In this document: positions 28,288-35,646 of the stretch, piece by piece
Numbering within the stretch: the stretch's first letter is position 1
Layout of the letters: every line of letters begins with the position of its first letter
Assembly (NCBI GenBank): GCA_903823115.1
Contig: CAIJRN010000053.1
Location: forward strand, 62,001-126,000
Direction of reading: 5' to 3'
DNA length: 64,000 bases
Source: an uncultured cyanobacterium
Lineage (GTDB): Bacteria > Cyanobacteriota > Cyanobacteriia > PCC-6307 > Cyanobiaceae
The notes under the pieces: generated by a model
Told to the model about the DNA's origin: nothing
What the model saw: the letters and a program-made list of their open reading frames with translations, nothing else
The model's database searches: none
Program-made: the position numbers and the translations under genes

Positions 28288-28962
28288 TCAGCCGAGTTCG
28301 GCCAGCAGCCGCTGGGTGGCTTGAAACGCCAGCACGGCCTCCTCCAGCAGTTCCTCCTCTTCCGCCTCGGAGAGTTCGAGCTGCTCGAAGGCCTCGTGCA
28401 GTTCCACCTTCAGCTCCGCGGTTGGCCGCGCGAAGGCCCAGAAGGCCAGCTTCGGCAGGCCATGGCGCTCCAGGATGGCGTTGGCCTGGTCGCCCAGCTG
28501 CTGGCCGCCGGAGAGATCGCCGCCGTAGCGCACATAGACATGGGCCATCAGCCGATGGGGCGCCTGCTGGGCCAGGGTGCGCAGATGGGTCACCCACTGG
28601 GCTGCAGCGATCGAAGCCGGCGTGGCTTCCATGCCATCCAGCATGGCGACGTCCCGCTGCAGCGCCGCTTTGCGGCTGAGGTCGCCCCAGGGCAGATCCC
28701 TGGCTCCCAGGGCGGCGCCCAGTTCGGGTCCGTCCTGCTCCAGCACGGCGTAGCCGGGCTGGAGCGCCCGCAGCAGGGCCGCCAGTTGCTGCGGTTCCGC
28801 CTGGCCGTCGAGCAGGGACCGAGAGAAGGCCATGCCTTCGGCCTGGTGATGGGCGGCGCCGATGCGGGCATGGAGCCGGCGCACCCTGGGGCCGAGGCGC
28901 GGCCGCAGGGCTGCATCGCGGGCACTGGCGTGGACGGAGAGGGTCTCGGTGGCGTGGGTCAT
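28288..28962 (-). CDS. Heme oxygenase
   Basis: Opens heme to biliverdin IXa using O2 and reduced ferredoxin, the first step in phycobilin synthesis. The 224-residue protein has LHARIGAAHHQAEGMAF containing the likely proximal His, and VYVRYGGDLSGGQQLG, the distal-helix glycine signature of the family. Start chosen at ATG 28962; the frame extends to a TTG at 28974. Context beside hemN and a second AcsF cyclase suggests this is a low-oxygen isozyme (ho2 type) rather than the main enzyme. That is inference from neighbours, not from sequence. Confidence 0.9.
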   Translation of the reverse strand: MTHATETLSVHASARDAALRPRLGPRVRRLHARIGAAHHQAEGMAFSRSLLDGQAEPQQLAALLRALQPGYAVLEQDGPELGAALGARDLPWGDLSRKAALQRDVAMLDGMEATPASIAAAQWVTHLRTLAQQAPHRLMAHVYVRYGGDLSGGQQLGDQANAILERHGLPKLAFWAFARPTAELKVELHEAFEQLELSEAEEEELLEEAVLAFQATQRLLAELG

Positions 28963-29364
28963 GGTGGCGAGCAAGGAAGGTGAGTGGGATGAAGCCGCCG
29001 CTGCCGCTGAGCTCCGGTGCCCGGGGCCGGCCAGCTGGCCGGCCGGAGTGATGGGAGCTCACAGGCCTGGGCGGAGTTCACCGGCGTGGCCGTCGATCAA
29101 GGGCGCGATGGCGGCCGGACAGCGCCGCTGAGTTCAACGGTATAACAGCAGCGTTGTTATGCTGTGTCGTGGTCGCGATTTGTTGCGCGGCTCATCGGCG
29201 ACCTGATCTCCCTGGCTGTCTGGCCCGCTGCCTCTCCTGGCTCAGGGCCTGCCTGGCTCGATGTCCGTCGGCCCCGCAGCCGGCTGGCCTCGTCCGCTTG
29301 TGGTTCCAGGGCGAGGACGCCGGTCCTGAGCTCTCCATCCTGTCCCCTCTTCTTCTCCGTTCCC
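28963..29364. promoter_or_regulatory. Divergent intergenic region between heme oxygenase and a small unknown gene
   Basis: About 400 bases upstream of both genes. Its clearest element is the 19-bp palindrome at 29142-29160, annotated separately. The plus-strand frame of the small gene is open back to 29164, so part of this region may be coding if an upstream start is used; I prefer 29365. Confidence 0.5.
29142..29160. promoter_or_regulatory. Perfect palindrome ATAACA-N7-TGTTAT, candidate operator
   Basis: ATAACAGCAGCGTTGTTAT is symmetric over its six outer bases on each side, a typical dimer-binding site. It lies about 180 bases upstream of the heme oxygenase start and 205 upstream of the small plus-strand gene. 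The core ATAAC-x-GCA-x-CGT recurs at 37236 upstream of the hemerythrin/AcsF operon. The binding protein is unknown. Confidence 0.55.
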
Positions 29365-29733
29365 ATGACCATTTCCGCCTGTTCCGTTCTGCATCTGCTC
29401 CTGGCCCCCCGCGGCCAGCTCAGCGCCGATGGCCAGCTGGGGGAGTTGATCCGGGAGCGCCGCAGCCGCCTCGGCGGCGATGGCGGCATCCTCTATCTCA
29501 GCCCCGAGCTGCTGGCGTCCCAGCAGCTGGCGACTCAGTCGCTGGCGGACATGTCGCTGGCGGCCATGCCGCTGGCCGGTGCCGACCAGGAGGCTGTGGC
29601 GGCCCAGGATCCCGCCGTGATCACCTGGTTGCAGCTGCGCTTCGGTGGCCGCCGCCAGAGCTGGGAGCTGCCGGTCGCCGCCCTGCCCGAAGGCAGCCTC
29701 GATCTGCCGCCGGCGGTGGCCTTGCCCTGGTGA
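29365..29733 (+). CDS. Small unrecognised protein divergent from heme oxygenase
   Basis: A 122-residue product from ATG 29365: MTISACSVLHLLLAP, then a mixed sequence with YLSPELLAS, ending LPPAVALPW. No family recognised and no membrane segment or metal motif. It carries three 15-nt units (29539-29583) encoding SLADM, SLAAM, PLAGA. The upstream frame to 29164 is Pro/Ser-rich and looks non-coding. It is convergent with the HD-GYP gene. Moderate confidence that it is real. Confidence 0.55.
   Translation: MTISACSVLHLLLAPRGQLSADGQLGELIRERRSRLGGDGGILYLSPELLASQQLATQSLADMSLAAMPLAGADQEAVAAQDPAVITWLQLRFGGRRQSWELPVAALPEGSLDLPPAVALPW
29539..29583 (+). repeat. 15-nt x 3 in-frame tandem repeat in the small unknown gene
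   Basis: TCGCTGGCGGACATG, TCGCTGGCGGCCATG and a more diverged third unit follow one another. Confidence 0.8.
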
Positions 29734-29782
29734 GGTTGGCCTGGTGACGGTCTTTCGCTTACCTCCAGTCCTGGCGATCGCT

Positions 29783-31177
29783 TCAGTAGCTGGTGGGGGC
29801 GAAGGCGTAGCCCTGGCCTCGGAACAGCCGCAGACAGGCCGCCACCGGCTCCGGGTCGTAGTGCAGGCCACACTCCGCCTCCACGGTGGCCAGGGCCGCC
29901 GCGATTCCCAGGGACTGGCGGTACGGGCGGTTCGTGGCCATCGCCTCCACCGTGTCGGCGACGGCCAGGATGCGGGCCTCCAGGCAGATCTGATCCCCCT
30001 TCAGGCCCCGGGGGTAACCGCTGCCATCGAGGCGTTCATGGTGCTGGCGCACCGCTTCGGCGACGGGCCAGGGGAACTGGATCGGCCGCAGCGCCTCGTA
30101 GCCGGCTTCGGCATGGGTGCGCACCAGGGCCAGCTCCTCGGGGGACAGGCGGGTGGGTTTGGTCAGGATCTCGGCGGGGATCGTGAACTTGCCGACGTCA
30201 TGGACCAGGCCGCTGATGCGGATCCCCTCCACCTGCTGGGGTGAGAGCTTCATCTCGGTGGCGATCGCACTGGCCAGGGCCGAGACCCGCAGCTCATGGC
30301 CGGCGGTGTAGGGATCGCGAGCTTCGTTGAGGGAGACCAGGGCGCCGACGATCTGGTGCAGGCTCTGCAACACTTCGCCTTGATATTGCAGGGCCAACTG
30401 TTCGGCAGCTCGGCGATCGGAGATATCGCGGATGTTGCATTGCATCACGGTGGTCTCACCGGCGCCATATCTGTTGCTGACGAACTCCACCTCGCGTGTC
30501 GCACCGTTGGCGCTTTGCAGCATCAGGTTGTCGTGGCGCACGTAGCCCTGTTGCTGCAGCGCGGTGAAGATCTCCAGGACTCCCTGCTGATCGCGGAAGA
30601 CGCCGAGTTCCCACAGTTGTTTGCCCAGCAGCTCGGGTGTCGCCAGGCCCAGCAGCTCACAGATGAAGGGATTGGCCTCGAGGATGCGGCCGCTGTCGGC
30701 GTCGAGGATGAGGATGCCGTCCTGGGCCGCTTCAAACAGACCCCGGTAGCGCTCTTCACTGGTGATCAGCGCCCGTCGGCTTCGGGCTTCGGCGATGGCT
30801 CGGATCACGATGCTCCCGAGTTTGTCCAGCTGGTGCTTGAACACGTAGTCCACCGCCCCCTGGCGCAGGGCGCTCAGGGCCGCGGCCTCGGAAATGGTGC
30901 CCGAGACAAACAGGAACGGCACCTCAGGCGCCAGCTCCCGGGCGATCTGCAGCGCCCGTGCTCCGGAGAACTCCGGCAGGGTCCAGTCCGCCAGGATGGC
31001 GTCCGGTAGCTGCTGGCTGAGGGCGGCGCGCAAGCCCTGCTCGGTATCGCTGGCCCGGATTTTCGGCTTCAAGCCCCCATCCAGCAGGGCATCAGTGATC
31101 AGCTCAAGATCTTCCGCCGAATCCTCAATGATCAACAGGTCGACCAAACCGATCGCCGGCGAGACCAGGGAGGTCAT
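29783..31177 (-). CDS. Response regulator with PAS and HD-GYP domains
   Basis: A 464-residue protein: receiver domain (IIEDSAEDLELI, phosphoacceptor Asp in AILADWTLPEFSG, Lys in VDYVFKHQ), a PAS domain (ILILDADSGRILEANPFICELLG), then an HD-GYP phosphodiesterase domain. The last has HDVGKFTIP, the QHHERLDGSGYPRGLKGD signature, and ILAVADTVEAMA. HD-GYP proteins hydrolyse cyclic di-GMP, so the predicted output is lowered c-di-GMP. Start at ATG 31177 gives an ATGA overlap with the upstream response regulator; the frame extends to 31213. It is the last gene of a three-gene signalling set. Confidence 0.92.
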   Translation of the reverse strand: MTSLVSPAIGLVDLLIIEDSAEDLELITDALLDGGLKPKIRASDTEQGLRAALSQQLPDAILADWTLPEFSGARALQIARELAPEVPFLFVSGTISEAAALSALRQGAVDYVFKHQLDKLGSIVIRAIAEARSRRALITSEERYRGLFEAAQDGILILDADSGRILEANPFICELLGLATPELLGKQLWELGVFRDQQGVLEIFTALQQQGYVRHDNLMLQSANGATREVEFVSNRYGAGETTVMQCNIRDISDRRAAEQLALQYQGEVLQSLHQIVGALVSLNEARDPYTAGHELRVSALASAIATEMKLSPQQVEGIRISGLVHDVGKFTIPAEILTKPTRLSPEELALVRTHAEAGYEALRPIQFPWPVAEAVRQHHERLDGSGYPRGLKGDQICLEARILAVADTVEAMATNRPYRQSLGIAAALATVEAECGLHYDPEPVAACLRLFRGQGYAFAPTSY

Positions 31178-31623
31178 TGGGTGGTTCCGGGCAGTTTGTT
31201 GAGCAACATCCAATAGAGCCCCAGTTCGGCCACCGATTTCATGAACGCCTCCGACTCGACCGGTTTGACCAGATAACTGTTGGCACCCAGGTTATAGGCG
31301 CGCACCAGGTCGGATTCTTCCTGCGAGGAGGTGAGCACCACAACGGGCATCAGCCGGGTGGTCTCGTCGGCTCTGATCCGTTTGAGCACCTCCAGTCCAT
31401 CCACCCTGGGCAGTCGCAGATCCAGCAGCACCAGTTTGAGGTTCAGCAGGGTCGTCGACTGCCGCTTGCTCCCCACCAGCAGCTCCAGGGCTTCGGCCCC
31501 ATCCTTCACCCATTGCACGGCGTTGACCAGGCCGGTGGCCAGCAAGGCATCGATGGTGAGCTCGGCATCGGCAGGGTTGTCCTCCACCAGCAGCAACTCC
31601 AGGGGGCTGTTGTGATGCGTCAT
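31174..31623 (-). CDS. CheY-like response regulator (Rcp1-type)
   Basis: A single-domain receiver of 149 residues: VEDNPADAEL acidic pocket, phosphoacceptor Asp in LVLLDLRLPRVDG, Thr in VVVLTSS and Lys in SYLVKPVES. It has no output domain, so it probably shuttles phosphate between the kinase encoded just upstream and the HD-GYP regulator encoded just downstream. The sequence resembles the small regulators paired with cyanobacterial phytochrome-type kinases, though the kinase here has no GAF/PHY domain. Confidence 0.93.
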   Translation of the reverse strand: MTHHNSPLELLLVEDNPADAELTIDALLATGLVNAVQWVKDGAEALELLVGSKRQSTTLLNLKLVLLDLRLPRVDGLEVLKRIRADETTRLMPVVVLTSSQEESDLVRAYNLGANSYLVKPVESEAFMKSVAELGLYWMLLNKLPGTTQ

Positions 31624-31641
31624 GGTGATCGTCCTCGGGAA

Positions 31642-34008
31642 TCAGGCGGGCTCGGTGGTGCTGGCGGCAACTGTGGTGCCGGTGGCAAGCGTGGTGCTGG
31701 CGGCAACTGTGGGGCCGGCGGCAACCGTGGGGCTGGCGGCAAGGGCCTGGTGAAGCGGCAGCGTGAAGTGGAAGGTGGCGCCGCCATCGGGCTGGCCTTC
31801 GCCCCAGATGCGGCCCTGGTGGCGATGCAGGATGCGCTGGCTCAGGGCCAGGCCCACACCGGTGCCTTCAAACTCATCCTGGCGATGCAGTCGCTGGAAG
31901 ACCCCGAACAACTTGTCGGCATAGGCCATGTCGAAGCCGGCGCCGTCGTCCTGGACGCTGTAGATCGCCTCGCTGCCCTGCGGCTCCCCCGCCACCGTGA
32001 TGTGGGCCACGGGGCGATCGCGCGAGAACTTGATCGCATTGCCGATCAGGTTCACCCACACCTCCCGCAACATGGCGGCATCGCCTTTGGCCTCAGGCAG
32101 CTTGCCGCAGCTGAATTCGATCCGGCGCTCAGACTCGGAGGCCAGCAAGTCCGAGGCCACCCCCCGGGCCAGGGCCTCCATGTCCACCGGTTCGATCTGC
32201 AGCTCGCGGCGGCCCAGGCGCGAGAAGCGCAGCAGATCGTCGATCAGCTGGCCCATGCGCTGGGCGTTGTCGCGCACCACCTGCAGCAGCCGCCGGCCCT
32301 CGTCATCGAGCTGGTCGCTGTAGGTCTTGAGCAGCTTGTGGCTGAAGCCGTCCACAGCTCGCAGCGGCGCGCGCAGATCGTGGGAGACCGAATAGGCGAA
32401 GGCCTCCAGTTCCTGGTTGACTTCCGTGAGATCCTCGGTGCGTTGTTGCACGCGTTCTTCCAGCTCGGTGTTGAGGCTGCGCAGTTTCTCCTCCATCTGC
32501 TGCACCTGGCTGATGTCGCGGGCGGCGGCATAGACACCGAGCACCTCGCCCTGGCCATTGCGATAGGTGCTGGCGTTGTAGAGCACCGGCATCAGCGAGC
32601 CGGAGACATGGCGCAGGGTGAGGGGGTAATCCCGCACCGAACCCTGCTGGAAAGCGTTTTGATAGCCCTGCCGGGCCCGCTCCGGCTCGGTGAAGAAATC
32701 GGCGAAATCCCGTCCCTGCAGCGCCCCTCGCGGTAGCCCGGTGGCCTGGACCGTCGCCTCATTGACATCCTCGATCGTGCCGGCGGGGCTGATCGTGACC
32801 AGGGGATCGATGCTGGTTTCAATCAGGCTGCGGGTGTAGTGCACCTTCTCCAGCAGAGCCTGTTCTTCGGTCTTGAGGGCGGTGATGTTGAGCATGATCG
32901 TGATCAGCTCCAGTGAGGCATCCTTGCTGTTGCGGCGCAGCACCAATCCCTCATCGACCCAGACTTTCTGGCCGTTGCGATGCCGGTAGCACTGCACCAG
33001 CCGGGCAGAGGGTTTGCTGCCATCCAGCAAGGACGCCAGGCCGGCGGCGTGGCCCTTGGGCTCCTGGGGATCGCAGAGGCTCTCCAGGCTCAGCGCCTTC
33101 AGCTCCTCCCTGCTGTAGCCCAGCATCGTGGCCACGGCTTCGTTGGCTTCCAGCTGCTGTTCCCCCAGCTCTTCTGTGCTGTAGCCCAGCATCGTCGCCA
33201 AGGCTTTGTTGTCGTCCAGCGTGGGTCCGCCGGGGTTGATGGCGGCCAGCTTGGTCATCGCCATGCCGACGCTGGCATTGTCGAACAGGTAACGGAAGCG
33301 CTCCTCACTGCTGATCAGGGCGCCAAGCGTGGCTGCGCGGGCCTGCCGTTCCCGCCGGATCAGCCCCAGGTTGACGATCACCAGCACCAGCATCGTCACC
33401 ATGCTGAGGGCCTGAAGCAGCTGCAGGCGCTGGCGCTGCTGGTTCAGGTGGCTGCTGCGGCTCAGCAGCAGTTGCTGCTCATCGCGCGTCATCGCTCGCA
33501 GTTGGCCCAAGATCAAGGCCAATGAAGAGTTGATCTGCGTCGTCAGCAGCCGGCGGGAGGCTTCGCCATTGCTGCCCTCAGCCAGCTGGATGCTGCGCTC
33601 CAGCAACCGCTGATGGCTCGTGACAGCAAGCCGCAGCTGACTCCAACGTGCCTTCTGGACCCTGTTCTCATCCGTCAGGCTCTTCAACTCCTCCAGCGAC
33701 CGCTCCTCCAGGTCGTAGCCGCTCCAGGGGATGGGGCTGACATACCCAGCAGGGTTGACAATGCTGGCCATGGCCCGCAGATCGCTCTGCAGCAGGCCAC
33801 GCTCCACATCCGAAAGCGACACCAGCACCGCCTGGCTGCGGCTGGTCCGGATCGCTTCATTGAAGGTGTCCTGGGTCTGCCTCCAGGCGAATCCCCAGGC
33901 CACCAGTGCCAGGGCACCGGCGGCGGCCAGGGGGATCAGGGGATTGAGCGGGCGGCTGCTTTTCTGGGGGATGGCGATCGCGTGTGCTGGCCGTTCGGCT
34001 TGCTGCAT
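31642..34008 (-). CDS. Membrane sensor histidine kinase with PAS domains
   Basis: A 788-residue kinase. Two membrane helices (LIPLAAAGALALVAWGFAW near 26-44 and LQALSMVTMLVLVIVNLGL near 195-215) flank a helical sensor resembling CHASE3. Then come two PAS domains, a HisKA helix with phosphoacceptor VSHDLRAPLRAVDGFS, and the ATPase domain (NLIGNAIKFS, DDGAGFDM, GTGVGLALS). The first PAS contains a 22-residue tandem duplication (33111-33242 region). The C terminus ends in five 18-nt repeats encoding Thr/Val/Ala-rich units after the catalytic domain. The signal is unknown; neighbours suggest oxygen or redox, which is inference. Confidence 0.92.
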   Translation of the reverse strand: MQQAERPAHAIAIPQKSSRPLNPLIPLAAAGALALVAWGFAWRQTQDTFNEAIRTSRSQAVLVSLSDVERGLLQSDLRAMASIVNPAGYVSPIPWSGYDLEERSLEELKSLTDENRVQKARWSQLRLAVTSHQRLLERSIQLAEGSNGEASRRLLTTQINSSLALILGQLRAMTRDEQQLLLSRSSHLNQQRQRLQLLQALSMVTMLVLVIVNLGLIRRERQARAATLGALISSEERFRYLFDNASVGMAMTKLAAINPGGPTLDDNKALATMLGYSTEELGEQQLEANEAVATMLGYSREELKALSLESLCDPQEPKGHAAGLASLLDGSKPSARLVQCYRHRNGQKVWVDEGLVLRRNSKDASLELITIMLNITALKTEEQALLEKVHYTRSLIETSIDPLVTISPAGTIEDVNEATVQATGLPRGALQGRDFADFFTEPERARQGYQNAFQQGSVRDYPLTLRHVSGSLMPVLYNASTYRNGQGEVLGVYAAARDISQVQQMEEKLRSLNTELEERVQQRTEDLTEVNQELEAFAYSVSHDLRAPLRAVDGFSHKLLKTYSDQLDDEGRRLLQVVRDNAQRMGQLIDDLLRFSRLGRRELQIEPVDMEALARGVASDLLASESERRIEFSCGKLPEAKGDAAMLREVWVNLIGNAIKFSRDRPVAHITVAGEPQGSEAIYSVQDDGAGFDMAYADKLFGVFQRLHRQDEFEGTGVGLALSQRILHRHQGRIWGEGQPDGGATFHFTLPLHQALAASPTVAAGPTVAASTTLATGTTVAASTTEPA
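31655..31744 (-). repeat. 18-nt x 5 in-frame tandem repeat at the kinase C terminus
   Basis: On the plus strand, units GTGGTGCTGGCGGCAACT (31655 and 31691, identical) alternate with variants at 31673, 31709 and 31727. On the coding strand they give Ala/Thr/Val-rich hexapeptides. Confidence 0.9.
33111..33242 (-). repeat. 66-bp tandem duplication inside a PAS domain
   Basis: The plus-strand string TGCTGTAGCCCAGCATCGT begins at 33111 and again at 33177, exactly 66 bases apart. In protein, NKALATMLGYSTEEL and NEAVATMLGYSREEL repeat with a 22-residue period in the sensor kinase's first PAS domain. Confidence 0.85.
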
Positions 34009-34081
34009 GGCCTGGCCTCTGCGGCGGATGGGAGCTCTGGTCTCAGCCGCCGGAGCTCCCCCCTTGTCTAGCCACGCTTGA

Positions 34082-34837
34082 TCAGGCCGTCATCGCCCGC
34101 CGCAGCAGGCGGGCTGCCTCGCTGGAGCCGAAGCCGATCGTTTCCAGGGAGTGCTGGAAGCCCTCGCCGAAGCTCGCCACCAGCTCATAGGGATCCATGC
34201 CGATCACGCGCATGTCGTCCACCAGGGCCCGCAGGATGCCCAGAGTGGTGGGCAGGGCCTGCAGGCAGATGGCCGAGACGGCCGCCTGCACCGCCGCAAA
34301 GCGCTGTTTCAACCACACCTCGCCGTAGTCGAGGTGTTCGCTTTCATCCTCGAGCACGGCGGCGGTGATCGGTCGGGCGAAGGCATCGGCCACGGGCAGG
34401 TAGTTGCGATAGGCCGCCACCGCAAAGCACTCGACGATCAGGCACTGGATCACGACGCAACCGGGAATGTCGCCGCGCTCGTCACACTGGCGAAAGAGCT
34501 GGTGCAGGGGCGCGAACAGCTGTTTGGCCAGCCGGATGTCGGGTCTGACGCCGAGATTCCTGGCGCATTCGCTCAACTGGCGGGCATGGTTGCCCTCCAT
34601 CTGCCCCAGTCGCAGCAGTTCAGCCCCATCAGCGGGGATGGCGCGGGCCAGCCGGCGGAAGTGATGGTGGGCCAGGGTTTCCCCCACCACCACCACACCG
34701 TTGATGCGGCCGTAGGCCTGCCGATAGGTCTCGGAGTCGGTGTCCGGGCGGCCGTCCGCGCAGTTGTCCGCACTGATCGGTGGCTCCTGGTGAATCAAGG
34801 CAGCAGGCTTGATCTGGCAATCCGTGGTGACCGTCAT
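34082..34837 (-). CDS. Aldehyde deformylating oxygenase-like di-iron protein
   Basis: A 251-residue ferritin-like protein clearly related to cyanobacterial aldehyde deformylating oxygenase (ADO), which makes alkanes from fatty aldehydes. All six expected di-iron ligands can be aligned: E53 (VGETL), E81 and H84 (MEGNH), E136 (IVECFA), E165 and H168 (ESEH). Family landmarks YRQAYGRIN, CLIVECFAVAAYRNYLPVADAFAR and YGEVWLK are present. It has about 35 extra N-terminal residues compared with the ADO I remember, and many substitutions, so its substrate may differ. It is not beside an acyl-ACP reductase gene. It is instead the last gene of an overlapped operon with a hemerythrin-like protein, AcsF and a glycosyltransferase. 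Start at ATG 34837 overlaps the glycosyltransferase stop. Confidence 0.85.
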   Translation of the reverse strand: MTVTTDCQIKPAALIHQEPPISADNCADGRPDTDSETYRQAYGRINGVVVVGETLAHHHFRRLARAIPADGAELLRLGQMEGNHARQLSECARNLGVRPDIRLAKQLFAPLHQLFRQCDERGDIPGCVVIQCLIVECFAVAAYRNYLPVADAFARPITAAVLEDESEHLDYGEVWLKQRFAAVQAAVSAICLQALPTTLGILRALVDDMRVIGMDPYELVASFGEGFQHSLETIGFGSSEAARLLRRAMTA

Positions 34838-35646
34838 GAGGAAGCTGGCTCGCAGGGGGACAGGGGATGGTTCATGGCGGCGCGGGCGGCTTGCCAGCGC
34901 TCCGACTGCGGCATGGCCTGGCAGTCGTCGAACCAGGGGCCACCGAGGGTGTAGTGCAGGATGCGGGCGCTTTCCGGCACCGGTTGCACCCCCACCAGCA
35001 CATTCCATTCCGGCGGCAGATCGCCGATGGCGTCGTCCTCGAGCCAGCGGAACTGGTGCAGATCCAGCCCACTGGCGCTGTTCACGTACTCCGGGGTGAG
35101 GGCGCGGCAACGGCCGCAGTTGAACAGCACCACCGAGGACCAGTTCTTGCGGCCGTAGGGGCTCTGGGGCATCCCCTGGAATTTGAGTCCCTGCTCGCAC
35201 TGCATCTGGTGTTTCACCACCTGCACCGCCTTGGATTCATCGCGCAGGGCCCAGAGCTCGGCGATGTCTCCCTGGCAGAGCATGTCGGCATCGATGAACA
35301 GGGCCCAGCCTTCGTAGCCGGCCAGCCAGGGCACCAGGAAACGGCTGAATGAAAAGGCCGTGCTCTGCAGCGGATGGTGCTGGCGCCGGTAGACGTTGCC
35401 CAGCTGGGAGAGCCTGACCTGGGCGATCTGCACCGGCGTGGTCGCATGGGCCTGGATTGAATCGGCCAGCACGTTGACGGCCACGTCCTCGCGGGGGTCG
35501 TAGCCGATGAACACCCGCGGGGTGTCGCGGCCGGTGAGCGGCCCCTGGGCGTTTGGAGCGAGGGTCGTCGCTGGGTCCGTGAGCGCTGGGTCTGGATGGG
35601 CGGAGCCATGAGGCGCTGAGCTCGTACGCGTCGCCGAGGTCGTCAT
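34834..35646 (-). CDS. Glycosyltransferase, GT8-like
   Basis: A 270-residue protein with RVFIGYDPREDVAVNVLADSI at residue 44 onward, then a DxD-type metal/nucleotide-sugar motif in LFIDADMLCQGD, and SSVVLFNCGRC further on. The overall pattern is a GT-A fold nucleotide-sugar transferase, close to GT8-like proteins, with unknown acceptor. The first 40 residues are Ser/Ala/Pro-rich. ATGA overlaps at both ends tie it to AcsF upstream and the ADO-like gene downstream. Why a glycosyltransferase sits in a chlorophyll/di-iron operon is unclear. Confidence 0.8.
   Translation of the reverse strand: MTTSATRTSSAPHGSAHPDPALTDPATTLAPNAQGPLTGRDTPRVFIGYDPREDVAVNVLADSIQAHATTPVQIAQVRLSQLGNVYRRQHHPLQSTAFSFSRFLVPWLAGYEGWALFIDADMLCQGDIAELWALRDESKAVQVVKHQMQCEQGLKFQGMPQSPYGRKNWSSVVLFNCGRCRALTPEYVNSASGLDLHQFRWLEDDAIGDLPPEWNVLVGVQPVPESARILHYTLGGPWFDDCQAMPQSERWQAARAAMNHPLSPCEPASS

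Noticed and set aside
26789-28324. A 511-codon plus-strand frame opposite hemN
   Set aside because: HemN on the minus strand has its radical-SAM cysteines and full length; the plus frame is Gly/Gln-rich shadow.
29142-29160. The palindrome as an FNR or NtcA site
   Set aside because: It does not fit TTGAT-N4-ATCAA or GTA-N8-TAC, so neither regulator is supported by sequence.
31177-32736. A 519-codon plus-strand frame opposite the response regulator and kinase
   Set aside because: It crosses two well-supported minus-strand genes and shows no domain.
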